A DNA stretch of 64,000 nt from Pelagivirga sediminicola (GTDB lineage Bacteria > Pseudomonadota > Alphaproteobacteria > Rhodobacterales > Rhodobacteraceae). Below are positions 6,846 through 15,148 of the stretch, piece by piece; position 1 is the first letter of the stretch; every line of letters begins with the position of its first letter. The stretch spans positions 186,001 through 250,000 of the forward strand of contig NZ_QCYH01000001.1 in NCBI RefSeq assembly GCF_003072125.1. The letters are read 5' to 3'. Position numbers and translations under genes: made by a program. The notes under the pieces were generated by a model. It was not told the origin of the DNA. It worked only from the letters and a program-made list of their open reading frames with translations, and did no database searches.

Positions 6846-8267
6846 TCAGGGGATGGTCTGCGCCCCGGCGGCGACCTCAAGGGCTTTGGTCAATGCCCGT
6901 GTGGTAATCTTCAATCGGGCAGGTCCGCCCCCGTAGACACGATCCCCCACCGCGCCCAAGGCGTGGCCAAGGATTAGGTTTTGGTCCAGCGACGACACCT
7001 CTGCCAGCATCAGCCAATCTTTCATGTTGTGGCGGAGTGAGTGGACGACATGGAGCTTGTCGGCGGTGACTGCCCTCAGGTGCTTGTTCAGTATCGCTGA
7101 GGCGGCATCAGAGCCGCGCCCACGCCCGTAAGAGGCAAACAGCATGTCGGAGTCCCCAGCCAGCTTGATGGCCTCCTTGGCTGCTTCCAGAGCGTCTCCG
7201 GTCAGCGGCACATGCCGAATAGATGCCTGAGTTTTCAGCCGTCTGTTCTCGTGCCATTCCACCTTGATATGCGGATACTCCGCAGCCGTATCAACGTCCC
7301 TGACCCTCAGCCCCGTCACCTCGCCAAGACGGCAGCCCGTCCCCGCCAGCATACGCCAGATCAACGCAAGGTCAGGCTTGGAGGTGTGAGCCATGAGGCG
7401 CGCGCGCATTGCCTTCAATACCTCCGGGGGCAAGGGGTCTCGCTTGTCACCATCCCCCGCACCGCTCCGGGCTTTGTCTTGGGGCACCGACAGATTGTTG
7501 AACGGGCTTCGGAACGTGTCCGGTAGGTCCATCTCGGTTGCCGCAAAGTTGATGATCGCCTTGAGACCGTTCAAATATCTCGACACGGATGCGGGGCTGA
7601 TACGCTTCCCATCCGCCTTGACCTGATCCAGCATGTGGTCTCGCACCGTCCGGGCATCCTCACGTGTTAGCTCAGTCAGCGCGGCATCGCGGCCCAATGC
7701 CTTCTGCGTCAAGTTGACGAACTGATTTACTTGTCCCTCAAAGCGTTTGAACGCCTCGGGCGTCTCCTTGCCCCGCCGCTCCGCCAGATACAGCTTCTTG
7801 GCGTCCTGTAGCGTTGGCACCGGGCGCTTGGTCGCCTCGACACCGTTCCTCAGAATGTTGATGGTCAGCCTATCAACGTCCGTTGCCCCGATAGGGTCAA
7901 GCGTATCGGGTTCCATTTCATACTGGCTGGCGATGGCTTCAATGATCGCCTCTCGACCCATACGCCCCGATGCACGGCTTGCAAGGTACTCCGCCCGCGC
8001 ACGGGCCACCGGGTAGGCTTCATGTTCGGTCAACTCGCCACGGTCAGCGGCGACTGCGCCCCCGGCTTGTTCGTTGGCTTTGGCAATCTCGCGCTCCACG
8101 ACCGCGTGGAACTTGGGATAAGCGGCTAGTGCCTCGTTCCGACTGTCCCCGAGGATGCCTTTGAACTCGCCCTTGCCGATGACCTGAGCGACCTCTTTCG
8201 GCACCCGGCGGCGATACTGCCAGCGCCCTGATTTGGTCTGTGTGACGTGCTTCAAGATTAGCCCCAT
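6846..8267 (-). CDS. int: Tyrosine site-specific integrase
   Basis: The 473-residue protein opens with the phage-integrase N-terminal segment (RWQYRRRVPKEV), then a helical core-binding domain, then the catalytic domain. Catalytic residues are visible in order: Arg in AGTGCRLGEVTGL, His and Arg in HSLRHNMKDWL, His in LGHALGAVGD, and Tyr in RVYGGG. It catalyses integration and excision of the element. The gene ends its 5' side 87 bp from the tRNA-Asn 3' end, the usual layout for tRNA-targeting elements. TGTGTACC repeats overlap or closely precede its start (8267-8274, 8290-8302), so integrase binding could repress its own promoter. Confidence 0.95.
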   Translation of the reverse strand: MGLILKHVTQTKSGRWQYRRRVPKEVAQVIGKGEFKGILGDSRNEALAAYPKFHAVVEREIAKANEQAGGAVAADRGELTEHEAYPVARARAEYLASRASGRMGREAIIEAIASQYEMEPDTLDPIGATDVDRLTINILRNGVEATKRPVPTLQDAKKLYLAERRGKETPEAFKRFEGQVNQFVNLTQKALGRDAALTELTREDARTVRDHMLDQVKADGKRISPASVSRYLNGLKAIINFAATEMDLPDTFRSPFNNLSVPQDKARSGAGDGDKRDPLPPEVLKAMRARLMAHTSKPDLALIWRMLAGTGCRLGEVTGLRVRDVDTAAEYPHIKVEWHENRRLKTQASIRHVPLTGDALEAAKEAIKLAGDSDMLFASYGRGRGSDAASAILNKHLRAVTADKLHVVHSLRHNMKDWLMLAEVSSLDQNLILGHALGAVGDRVYGGGPARLKITTRALTKALEVAAGAQTIP

Positions 8268-8289
8268 GTGTACCCCGTGCGTACCTGAA

Positions 8290-8302
8290 TGTGTACCGGA
8301 CG
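8290..8302 (+). repeat. Candidate integrase arm-type site, right
   Basis: TGTGTACCGGACG is identical to 973-985. A further TGTGTACC lies at 8267-8274, on the integrase start codon. The copy is about 50 bp from the tRNA att core. Confidence 0.5.
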
Positions 8303-8353
8303 GGACGCAATGTCACTTAAAACATTGATATAATGCCAACTTCTGGGGGAAAC

Positions 8354-8428
8354 TGGCTCCGGCGGTAGGGATCGAACCTACGACCAATTGATTAACAGTC
8401 AACTGCTCTACCGCTGAGCTACGCCGGA
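8354..8428 (-). tRNA. tRNA-Asn (anticodon GTT)
   Basis: The minus strand folds into a full cloverleaf: acceptor TCCGGCG with CGCCGGA, D-arm GCTCAGCGGTAGAGC, anticodon loop CTGTTAA with GTT, T-arm with GGTTCGATCC, discriminator G and an encoded CCA. At 75 nt with CCA it is the standard length. Its 3' end is the integration target of the adjacent element, and the gene stays intact because the att core rebuilds the 3' end. Confidence 0.97.
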
Positions 8429-8493
8429 ACACGAGGTGCCGTATAGCAACCGGATTCTGTAACGTCCAGTGGGTTTGTCACAAAAATCCCCAA

Positions 8494-9411
8494 TCAATCG
8501 CCCAAGCGCTCGAAGGCTGTTTCCGCACCAGGTTCGCCAAGGGGGCGGGCGCGGTTTTTCGATGTCAGATCAATCAGATGAGCCAAGACATTGCGGGCGG
8601 CCGCAGGCATCAGGACGGCGGGAGTGTCACGGTAGAGGTAGGCGGCCAGCGTGGCGGCGCTGGCGGGGCCCTCGGCCAGGGCCGCGAGGATTGCGGCTTC
8701 GCGTGCGGTGCGATGCGCCAGGAGATGGGCGATCCGGGCCGCGGGATCGCCCACAGGCGCGCCGTGGCCGGGGTGAAGGGTGCGCGGTGCGCGTGCGGCA
8801 AGGCGTCGGCACGATGCCATGAAGTCGGACATATCGCCATCGGGCGGCGAGACCAGCGACGTGGACCAGCCCATCACCAGATCGCCGCTCAGGATCGTAT
8901 CCTGCCAGGCAAAGCACAGGTGGTTTCCAAAATGGCCGGGGGTCCAGAGCGCCTCGATCTGCCAATCCGCGCCGGTCACCACGTCGCCATCGGCTAGGCA
9001 GCGATCGGGCCTGAACCGGGTGTCCACGCCTTCGCCGCCTTGGATGCCGCCGCCTGCCGCAAGCCGCTCCATCATCGCGCTGCGCCCGCAGGTGGCGCTG
9101 CCGTAGGCCAAGACGGGGGCGCCTGTCGCGGCGGCCAGAGGGCGCGCCAGGGCCGAGTGATCCAGATGCGCATGTGTGATCAGGATATGGCTGATGCGTT
9201 GCCCCGGCTCCACGGCGGCAAGGATGGTGGCCAGATGCGCGGGGCTTTCTGGACCGGGATCGATGACGGCCAGATCGGTCTGGCCGATCAGATAGGTGTT
9301 CGTGCCCTTATAGGTCATGGGCGACGGGTTGGGCGCAAGGATGCATCGCAGGCCGGGCGCCAGTCGCTGCGCCGCACGGGCGGCCGGCGCTAAGCTTTCG
9401 CGGCTATTCAT
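8494..9411 (-). CDS. MBL-fold hydrolase, LACTB2/RNase-like
   Basis: A metallo-beta-lactamase domain is clear: THAHLDHS (residues 79-86) binds two zinc ions, a later GHFGNHLCF supplies the next histidine, SGDLVMG the bridging aspartate and HPGHGAPV the last histidine. A C-terminal winged-helix-like segment follows, as in the LACTB2 group that cleaves single-stranded RNA or acts as a hydrolase. The start at 9411 (MNSRESLAP) places the first beta strand at the usual distance; an upstream frame to 9489 lacks family resemblance. It is divergent from the sensor kinase, with about 150 bp between. The substrate is not readable from sequence. Confidence 0.8.
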   Translation of the reverse strand: MNSRESLAPAARAAQRLAPGLRCILAPNPSPMTYKGTNTYLIGQTDLAVIDPGPESPAHLATILAAVEPGQRISHILITHAHLDHSALARPLAAATGAPVLAYGSATCGRSAMMERLAAGGGIQGGEGVDTRFRPDRCLADGDVVTGADWQIEALWTPGHFGNHLCFAWQDTILSGDLVMGWSTSLVSPPDGDMSDFMASCRRLAARAPRTLHPGHGAPVGDPAARIAHLLAHRTAREAAILAALAEGPASAATLAAYLYRDTPAVLMPAAARNVLAHLIDLTSKNRARPLGEPGAETAFERLGD

Positions 9412-9563
9412 GCGGGCAGGCGGGGCAGGATCATGGCGGCGCGCTCGGGTATCGGAGGGTGGCGCGATCAGCGCGCATATCGGCGCCACGATAGCGCGGT
9501 TGGCCGCGCGCTGTCCACCGGCCGCTGCTTGCGCCGGTGTCTTGCACCTGCCTATTCTGGCGC

Positions 9564-10853
9564 ATGATGTTTCGCTGGCTCAAACGCTATATGCCGCGCG
9601 GTCTTTACGGCCGCGCTTTCCTGATCCTGCTTTTGCCGGTCATGTCGCTTCTGGTGGTGGTGTCGGTCGTCTCGGCGCAGCGCCTTTTCGAAGGTGTGAC
9701 GCGGCAGATGACGGCATCGGCGGCGCGCGAGGTCGCGCTGCTTCTGGACGCGCCCGACCCCGATCCGATCGCGCAGGCGCTCTCCATCGCGATGCGTCCC
9801 GCCGCGCTGGACTCCGTGCCGGAGGGCCACATCCGCCGCTGGTACGACATCACCGGCATCGTGCTGATTTCGGCGCTGGACGAGCGTCTGGACGGCCTGA
9901 TGGCGGTGGACCTGTCGCATCCGCGCTTCGTGACGCTGTATGTAGAGCGCGCCGAGGGGCCGGTGCGGCTGACGCTGGACCGGCGGCGATTCTCCGCCTC
10001 GAATCCGCACCAGCTGTTTGTGAACATGCTGTTTTTCGGCGTGCTGATGACGCTGATCGCCTATGTCTATCTGCGCAATCAGCTGCGCCCGATCACGCGG
10101 CTGGCACGCGCCGCCGAGGCGTTCGGGCGCGGGCGCAGCGTGCCGTACCGTCCGGCGGGCGCCAATGAGGTGCGCGCCGCCGGCAATGCGTTCCTGGACA
10201 TGCGCGCCCGGATCGACCGCCAGATCGAGCAGCGCACGCTGCTGTTGTCCGGGGTCAGCCATGATCTGCGCACGCCGCTGACGCGGCTTAAGCTGAGCCT
10301 TGAGATGCTGGATGACGAGGAGGAGCGCGAGCCGATGTTGCGCGATGTGCGCGATATGGAGCGGCTGCTGGACGCGTTTCTCGATTTTGCCCGCGGCGCG
10401 TTCGAAACCGAGGCGGAGCCGGTGGATCCTGCCGCATTGGTGCGCCGCATTGTCGAGGATTGCAGCCGCAGCCAGATTCCGGTGACCCTGCACGAGATTA
10501 CCGGCGCGGGCGAGGTGCCGCTGCGCAAGGTTGCCATTCGGCGGGCCATCGACAATCTCATCGGCAATGCCGTGCGCTATGGCACGCGGGCCGAAGTCTC
10601 GGTCGCGCTGACCGACCGTGCGCTGCGGATCCGTATCGAGGATGACGGGCCGGGCATCCCCGAGGACCGCATAGACGAGGCGCTGCGCCCGTTCACGCGG
10701 CTGGAGCCGTCGCGCAATCAGGACAAGGGGCCGGGCGTCGGCCTTGGGCTGTCGATCGCGATGGATATCGCGCGCGCCCATGGCGGCAGTCTGAGGCTGG
10801 GTCCGTCCGCGCGGCTGGGCGGGCTGTGTGCGGATCTGGTGATCGCGCGGTGA
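9564..10853 (+). CDS. EnvZ-like sensor histidine kinase
   Basis: Two membrane helices (about residues 19-38 and 152-171) flank a periplasmic domain of about 110 residues. A HAMP linker, the phospho-acceptor H-box SHDLRTPLTR (His near 233), N-box DNLIGNAVRYG, G1 EDDGPGIPED and G2 GVGLGLSIAMD follow. This is the EnvZ architecture: the protein autophosphorylates on His and passes the phosphate to an OmpR-type regulator. No response-regulator gene adjoins it, so it is an orphan here. Start MMFRWLKRY is preferred over the upstream in-frame codon at 9537. The signal is unknown. Confidence 0.88.
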   Translation: MMFRWLKRYMPRGLYGRAFLILLLPVMSLLVVVSVVSAQRLFEGVTRQMTASAAREVALLLDAPDPDPIAQALSIAMRPAALDSVPEGHIRRWYDITGIVLISALDERLDGLMAVDLSHPRFVTLYVERAEGPVRLTLDRRRFSASNPHQLFVNMLFFGVLMTLIAYVYLRNQLRPITRLARAAEAFGRGRSVPYRPAGANEVRAAGNAFLDMRARIDRQIEQRTLLLSGVSHDLRTPLTRLKLSLEMLDDEEEREPMLRDVRDMERLLDAFLDFARGAFETEAEPVDPAALVRRIVEDCSRSQIPVTLHEITGAGEVPLRKVAIRRAIDNLIGNAVRYGTRAEVSVALTDRALRIRIEDDGPGIPEDRIDEALRPFTRLEPSRNQDKGPGVGLGLSIAMDIARAHGGSLRLGPSARLGGLCADLVIAR

Positions 10854-11051
10854 CACGGCCGCCGGATAGGGACGCGTTCGCAGATGCGCGGCGCCCGATC
10901 ACCGGGCGCTGGCGGTGTTGTTCCAACGTATCGGCGCGTTTATCAATGACGACACGCCGCTGGCGCATCTGCGCAGCCTGTCGCTGGGCAGGAAGCTTTG
11001 CTGGCAAGGCGGCGCGCCGACCCCGCGCGCGCTGCGGCTCGGCGGCCCCGC

Positions 11052-12659
11052 TCAGACCATCATTTCCTTGGTGGCCGTCAGGTTGATATCGGGAAAATCG
11101 CGCTCGATGCGGTCGATGTCCCATTGCAGCCGCGTCAGGTAGACGACGTCGCCGTCATTGTCATGCGCGATATGGGCCTGATTGGCCTTGATGAACGCGT
11201 CCAGCGCGACGCGGTCCCCCTGCGCCCAGCGCGCGGAGGTGAATTGCGACGGCTCGAAGCGGACGGGCAGGCCGTATTCCAGCTCGATCCGGCTGGCCAG
11301 AACCTCGAACTGCAGCGCGCCGACGACGCCGACGATGAAGCCCGAGCCAAAGACCGGCTTGAACACCTTGGCCGCGCCTTCCTCGGCGAATTGCATCAGC
11401 GCCTTTTCCAGATGCTTGGATTTCAGCGGATCGCCCGCACGCGCGGTTTGTAGCAATTCGGGGGCAAAGCTGGGGATGCCGGTCACGCGCAGCGCCTCGC
11501 CCTCGGTCAGGGTGTCGCCGATACGCAGCTGGCCGTGGTTGGGAATGCCGATGATGTCGCCGGCCCATGCCTCGTCCGCCAGTTCGCGGTCGGAGGCGAG
11601 GAAGAGGACCGGGTTCGTCACCGTCATCGGCTTCTTGCTGCGCACATGGGTCAGCTTCATGCCGCGCTTGAAATGGCCCGACGCCATGCGCAGGAACGCC
11701 ACCCGGTCGCGGTGCTTGGGGTCCATGTTGGCCTGCACCTTGAACACGAACCCGGCGACCTTGTCCTCTTCGGGCGCGATCTGGCGCGGCTCGGCGCTTT
11801 GCGGCTGTGGCTGGGGGCCGTAGGCGGCGATGCCCTCCATCAGTTCCTTGACGCCGAAGGAGTTGATCGCGGAGCCGAACCAGATCGGGCTCATATGCCC
11901 CTCCAGCACCGCCTGTCGGTCAAGGCCGGGCAGCAGCTCGCGCGCCATCTCGACCTCCTCGCGCAGCTTCGCGACCAGCGGCGCGGGCAGGTGCTGGTCC
12001 AGCTTGGGATCATCCAGACCGTTGATCTCGATACTGGCGGCCACCTTGTTGCGGTCTGCGCGGTCCATCAGCTCGAGCCGGTCGTTCAGCATGTCATAGC
12101 AGCCGACGAATTCGCGGCCCATGCCGATGGGCCAACTGGCCGGGGTGATGTCGATGGCCAGATTTTCCTGAATTTCGTCGATGATGTCGAAGGTGTCGCG
12201 GCTCTCGCGGTCCATCTTGTTGCAAAATGTCAGGATCGGCAGATCGCGCAAGCGGCAGACCTCGAACAGCTTCTGCGTCTGGGATTCGACGCCCTTCGCG
12301 CCGTCGATCACCATCACGGCCGCATCCACGGCCGTCAGCGTGCGATACGTGTCTTCGGAGAAATCGCTGTGGCCGGGCGTGTCGACCAGATTGAAGCGAT
12401 ATGTCTTGAAATCGAACGACATCGCCGAGGCCGAGACCGAGATGCCGCGATCCTTTTCCATCTGCATGAAATCCGAGCGCGTGCGCCGAGCCTCGCCCTT
12501 GGCGCGGACCTGTCCGGCCATCTGGATGGCGCCGCCGAACAGCAGGAATTTCTCGGTCAGCGTCGTCTTGCCCGCATCGGGGTGCGAGATGATCGCGAAC
12601 GTGCGGCGACGCGCGATCTCGAACGGCAGGTCGGGGCGGTTTTGGGCATGATCCAGCAT
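11052..12659 (-). CDS. prfC: Peptide chain release factor 3
   Basis: This 535-residue translational GTPase recycles RF1 and RF2 after peptide release. The G-domain motifs are all present: ISHPDAGKTTL (P-loop), RGISVSASAM (switch I), DTPGHSDF (G3) and CNKMDRE (G4). EF-Tu-like domain II (VAGFVFKVQANMDPKHRDR) and the RF3 C-terminal domain (VGALQFEVLASRIELEYGL) follow, and the length matches the family. The start MLDHAQNRPDLPF is chosen over an upstream proline-rich in-frame stretch to 12755 that has no homology. It is divergent from a small hypothetical gene. Confidence 0.96.
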   Translation of the reverse strand: MLDHAQNRPDLPFEIARRRTFAIISHPDAGKTTLTEKFLLFGGAIQMAGQVRAKGEARRTRSDFMQMEKDRGISVSASAMSFDFKTYRFNLVDTPGHSDFSEDTYRTLTAVDAAVMVIDGAKGVESQTQKLFEVCRLRDLPILTFCNKMDRESRDTFDIIDEIQENLAIDITPASWPIGMGREFVGCYDMLNDRLELMDRADRNKVAASIEINGLDDPKLDQHLPAPLVAKLREEVEMARELLPGLDRQAVLEGHMSPIWFGSAINSFGVKELMEGIAAYGPQPQPQSAEPRQIAPEEDKVAGFVFKVQANMDPKHRDRVAFLRMASGHFKRGMKLTHVRSKKPMTVTNPVLFLASDRELADEAWAGDIIGIPNHGQLRIGDTLTEGEALRVTGIPSFAPELLQTARAGDPLKSKHLEKALMQFAEEGAAKVFKPVFGSGFIVGVVGALQFEVLASRIELEYGLPVRFEPSQFTSARWAQGDRVALDAFIKANQAHIAHDNDGDVVYLTRLQWDIDRIERDFPDINLTATKEMMV

Positions 12660-12781
12660 GAGGCGCGTATAGTGCGCGCCGCATCCGCGCGCAATGGGGC
12701 GTGCAGGCGGCACAGGGGCATGCGGGAACGGGGCAGGCGGGCGGCGCGTTCTCATGGCAGGACGTCAAAAGGAGGCTTTCC

Positions 12782-12973
12782 ATGACCGATGACAAGAAAC
12801 AGACCCCGGCCAGGCCGGACAACCCCAAAACCGCCGCCGACCCCTTCGGCAAGCCCAAGAAGAAGCCCGAGGGCTGGACCCATTCGGCAATGCAGGAGGC
12901 ATTGCGCGAGCCGCATCTGGACGGCAACGACGATCCCGTTGCCGAGGAAGAGCTGGACGCGGAGAAGAAATAG
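12782..12973 (+). CDS. Small conserved-looking hypothetical protein, 63 aa
   Basis: An AAAGGAGG ribosome site lies 7 bases before the ATG. The product is very polar, with a lysine/proline segment (KPKKKPEGWTHSAMQEAL) and an acidic end. No membrane segment or signal is present. Rhodobacterales carry similar short basic-acidic proteins, but I cannot name a family. It converges on the Hint-domain gene with a 6-bp gap. Confidence 0.65.
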   Translation: MTDDKKQTPARPDNPKTAADPFGKPKKKPEGWTHSAMQEALREPHLDGNDDPVAEEELDAEKK

Positions 12974-12979
12974 CGCCGG

Positions 12980-13993
12980 TCAGCGAATCGAGGAGCGGCG
13001 CAGGATCTCGGCCGCATCGGGCCGCTCGACCAGCCGCTCCTGCACTTCGAAATCCATGTGGGCGCGCCGCTCGTGCTCGGGCTGGCCCGTGTCCGGCCCG
13101 TCCGTGATGTCGGGCGGAAGGATCGGGCGCGTGCGTGGATCGACCAGCATGGTTTCGGCGGCGATGCCTTCGACATAGATGATCTGGTGATCGTCAAAAA
13201 GCAGCTGGTAATAGTCGATGAACCCGCCGCCCTGCTGCACCACGCTGTCGCCATTCACCAGATGGCGCGCGCGCACCAGGATTTCCTTGCGCCCGGCGCC
13301 CAGGGCGTCCGAGCGTTGGTAGATGAACAGGCGGCTTTCGGGGCTTACCGTCAGATCGCCGTCGTTGTTTAGCGCGCCCGCGCGGATGCGGATGGGGGCG
13401 AAAAATCCGACCGCCCGCGTCGTCGCCTTGCCGATCCAGCGCAGCGGACGCGGCCCGTCGTCGCGCGTCAGCACCAGATTGCCGGGCTGCAAATCCTCGA
13501 TCCGCACCTGCGCGCCCGACGCCATGGTGACATGCGTGCCGCGCGAGAATGACACGCAGGCCACCTGCGCAAACCGGGTCAGGGCGCCGTCCCGGTCGAT
13601 CCCGACCAGCGTGTACCCCACCCGCGCCGCCAGCGGCGCCAGTGGCAGCGCATAGATCGCCTCGGCGTAGCCTGCGCCATCGACCTCGACCAGCAAAAGC
13701 ACCTCGGTCGTGCCGCCCGACGCCGTCATCATGGTCAGCGATGCGTCCAGATGCACCGCATTGCCGGGCCTGCCCGCGTCCGAGCCGGGCGCGATGGCCA
13801 GCGTGCCCCCCGTGCCGGGCAGCACCGACAGGCGGCGCGGCACGGCGCGCGGGTGCAGCTCATAGACGTCGTCCAGATCCAGCTCGTCGGCAAAGGAGAT
13901 CGCATCGCCCAGATTGGCACCGTTCACCACCGTCACGGCGGCGGCGGGAAGAACGGTCAGGGTCTGGACAAAGTCATGGGTCATACTGATCAT
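12980..13993 (-). CDS. Hint-domain protein (Hedgehog/intein fold)
   Basis: After an N-terminal region of about 165 residues, a Hint domain begins at CVSFSRGTHVTMASGAQVRIEDLQPGNLVLT, where the leading Cys and the 'G..V....G...IE.L..GD.V.T' pattern match the Hint_2 group common in Rhodobacterales. The usual later strand 'RWIGKATT' and the C-terminal His-containing turn (LLFDDHQIIYVEG) are also visible. Hint folds can self-cleave at the Cys. In this family they often sit beside RTX-like or secreted regions, but here there is no calcium repeat and no signal peptide. The start could be 13993 or 13984; neither has a strong ribosome site. Confidence 0.75.
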   Translation of the reverse strand: MISMTHDFVQTLTVLPAAAVTVVNGANLGDAISFADELDLDDVYELHPRAVPRRLSVLPGTGGTLAIAPGSDAGRPGNAVHLDASLTMMTASGGTTEVLLLVEVDGAGYAEAIYALPLAPLAARVGYTLVGIDRDGALTRFAQVACVSFSRGTHVTMASGAQVRIEDLQPGNLVLTRDDGPRPLRWIGKATTRAVGFFAPIRIRAGALNNDGDLTVSPESRLFIYQRSDALGAGRKEILVRARHLVNGDSVVQQGGGFIDYYQLLFDDHQIIYVEGIAAETMLVDPRTRPILPPDITDGPDTGQPEHERRAHMDFEVQERLVERPDAAEILRRSSIR

Positions 13994-14125
13994 TCTGTCT
14001 GGTCGTTCAGCCGGTGCCGGTGCACCGGGCAGGGGCGGCATCACGGGCGCCGCTCTACGTTATTATACGATCCGCAGCGCCGCCGCGCATAAAATTCGAC
14101 TTTTGGTGCCGGCGCCACTGACCTG

Positions 14126-14236
14126 AAGCGTTTTGCCTTTGACCTGAGACATCAGATAAAGACGAAACGCGCGCAACGCTGATATGTCGCGTGCGTTTCG
14201 CCAAAATCAGTGATTCAGGTTTTTCGCAAAACGCTT
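14126..14236. repeat. Nested inverted repeats before the SDR gene
   Basis: An outer 11-bp perfect inverted repeat (AAGCGTTTTGC at 14126-14136 with GCAAAACGCTT at 14226-14236) encloses an inner stem (14163-14177 with 14186-14200, 13 of 15 paired) around loop GCTGATAT. The structure fills the divergent spacer between the Hint and SDR genes. Confidence 0.5.
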
Positions 14237-14320
14237 TAACGTCGATCTCTACAAGCCGATTGTGGCGCGGTCGCGTCGCGGATCAGAGATTTTCACGGCG
14301 GCAGGAAAGAGGAGCAATAC

Positions 14321-15100
14321 ATGGATATGGGTCTGACGGGCAAGCGTGCAGTGGTCTGCGCGTCGTCGAAGGGGCTGGGGCTGGGCTGCGCAAGGGCGCT
14401 GGCCGCCGAGGGCGTCGATCTGGTGATGAACGCGCGCGGGCAGGATGCGCTGGATGCGGCGGCGGATACGATTCGCGCCGAATTCGGCGTCGATGTCACC
14501 GTCGTCGCGGCAGACATCACCACCGAAGAGGGGCAGCAGGCGGTGCTGAAGGCCGCGGGCGCGCCCGACATCCTCGTCACCAACGCAGGCGGCCCGCCGC
14601 CGGGCATGTGGAGCGATTGGGACCGCGATGATTTCATCAAGGCATTGGATTCCAACATGCTGACGCCGATCGCCCTGATGAAGGCCGTGCTGCCCGGCAT
14701 GATGGAGCGTGGCTGGGGCCGGGTGGTCAACATCACCTCGCAATCGGTCAAGGCGCCGATCCCCGCGCTGGGGCTGTCCAACGCCGCGCGCACGGGACTG
14801 ACCGGCTATGTCGCGGGCACGGCGCGGCAGGTTGCGGGCAAGGGCGTGACGATCAACAACCTGCTGCCGGGCATCCACGCCACGGACCGCGCCGTGCAGC
14901 TCGATACCGGCGTGACCAAGGCGCAGGGCATCACCATGCAGGAAGCGCGCGAGCAGCGCTATGCCACGATCCCCGCCGGGCGCTATGGCTCGGCCGAGGA
15001 GTTCGGCGCCGCCTGCGCGTTCCTCTGCTCGGTCCATGCAGGCTTCATCGTGGGCCAGAACCTGCTGCTGGATGGCGGCAGCACGAATTCCACTATCTGA
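14321..15100 (+). CDS. SDR-family oxidoreductase, atypical active site
   Basis: The Rossmann dinucleotide site VVCASSKGLGLGCARAL is clear near the N-terminus, then NAGG (residues about 89-92) and a C-terminal FIVGQNLLLDGGS typical of 3-oxoacyl-ACP-reductase-like SDRs. The catalytic region reads NITSQSVKAPIPALGLSNAA-R: at the usual Tyr and Lys positions there is no YxxxK. A subset of BKR-like SDRs shows this LSNAAR form, and its chemistry is uncertain. AGAGGAG lies before the ATG. The length (259) is standard. It converges on a decayed gene across a 12-bp stem-loop. Confidence 0.85.
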   Translation: MDMGLTGKRAVVCASSKGLGLGCARALAAEGVDLVMNARGQDALDAAADTIRAEFGVDVTVVAADITTEEGQQAVLKAAGAPDILVTNAGGPPPGMWSDWDRDDFIKALDSNMLTPIALMKAVLPGMMERGWGRVVNITSQSVKAPIPALGLSNAARTGLTGYVAGTARQVAGKGVTINNLLPGIHATDRAVQLDTGVTKAQGITMQEAREQRYATIPAGRYGSAEEFGAACAFLCSVHAGFIVGQNLLLDGGSTNSTI

Positions 15101-15104
15101 CAAG

Positions 15105-15139
15105 GTGGCAGGCCCGACCTTTGGTGCCGGGCCTGCCAC
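15105..15139. terminator. Stem-loop after the SDR gene
   Basis: A perfect 12-bp stem (GTGGCAGGCCCG with CGGGCCTGCCAC) encloses an 11-nt loop just past the SDR stop. There is no T-run, so it may be a weak or factor-assisted terminator shared by the converging frames. Confidence 0.5.
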
Positions 15140-15148
15140 GCGGCCAGT

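Noticed and set aside
9537..9563. Earlier in-frame start for the sensor kinase
   Set aside because: The added residues are Cys/Trp-rich and not like the family N-terminus; MMFRWLKRY fits better.
11535..12785. Long plus-strand open frame opposite prfC
   Set aside because: It is the antisense shadow of prfC; the composition is His/Arg-rich and without family motifs.
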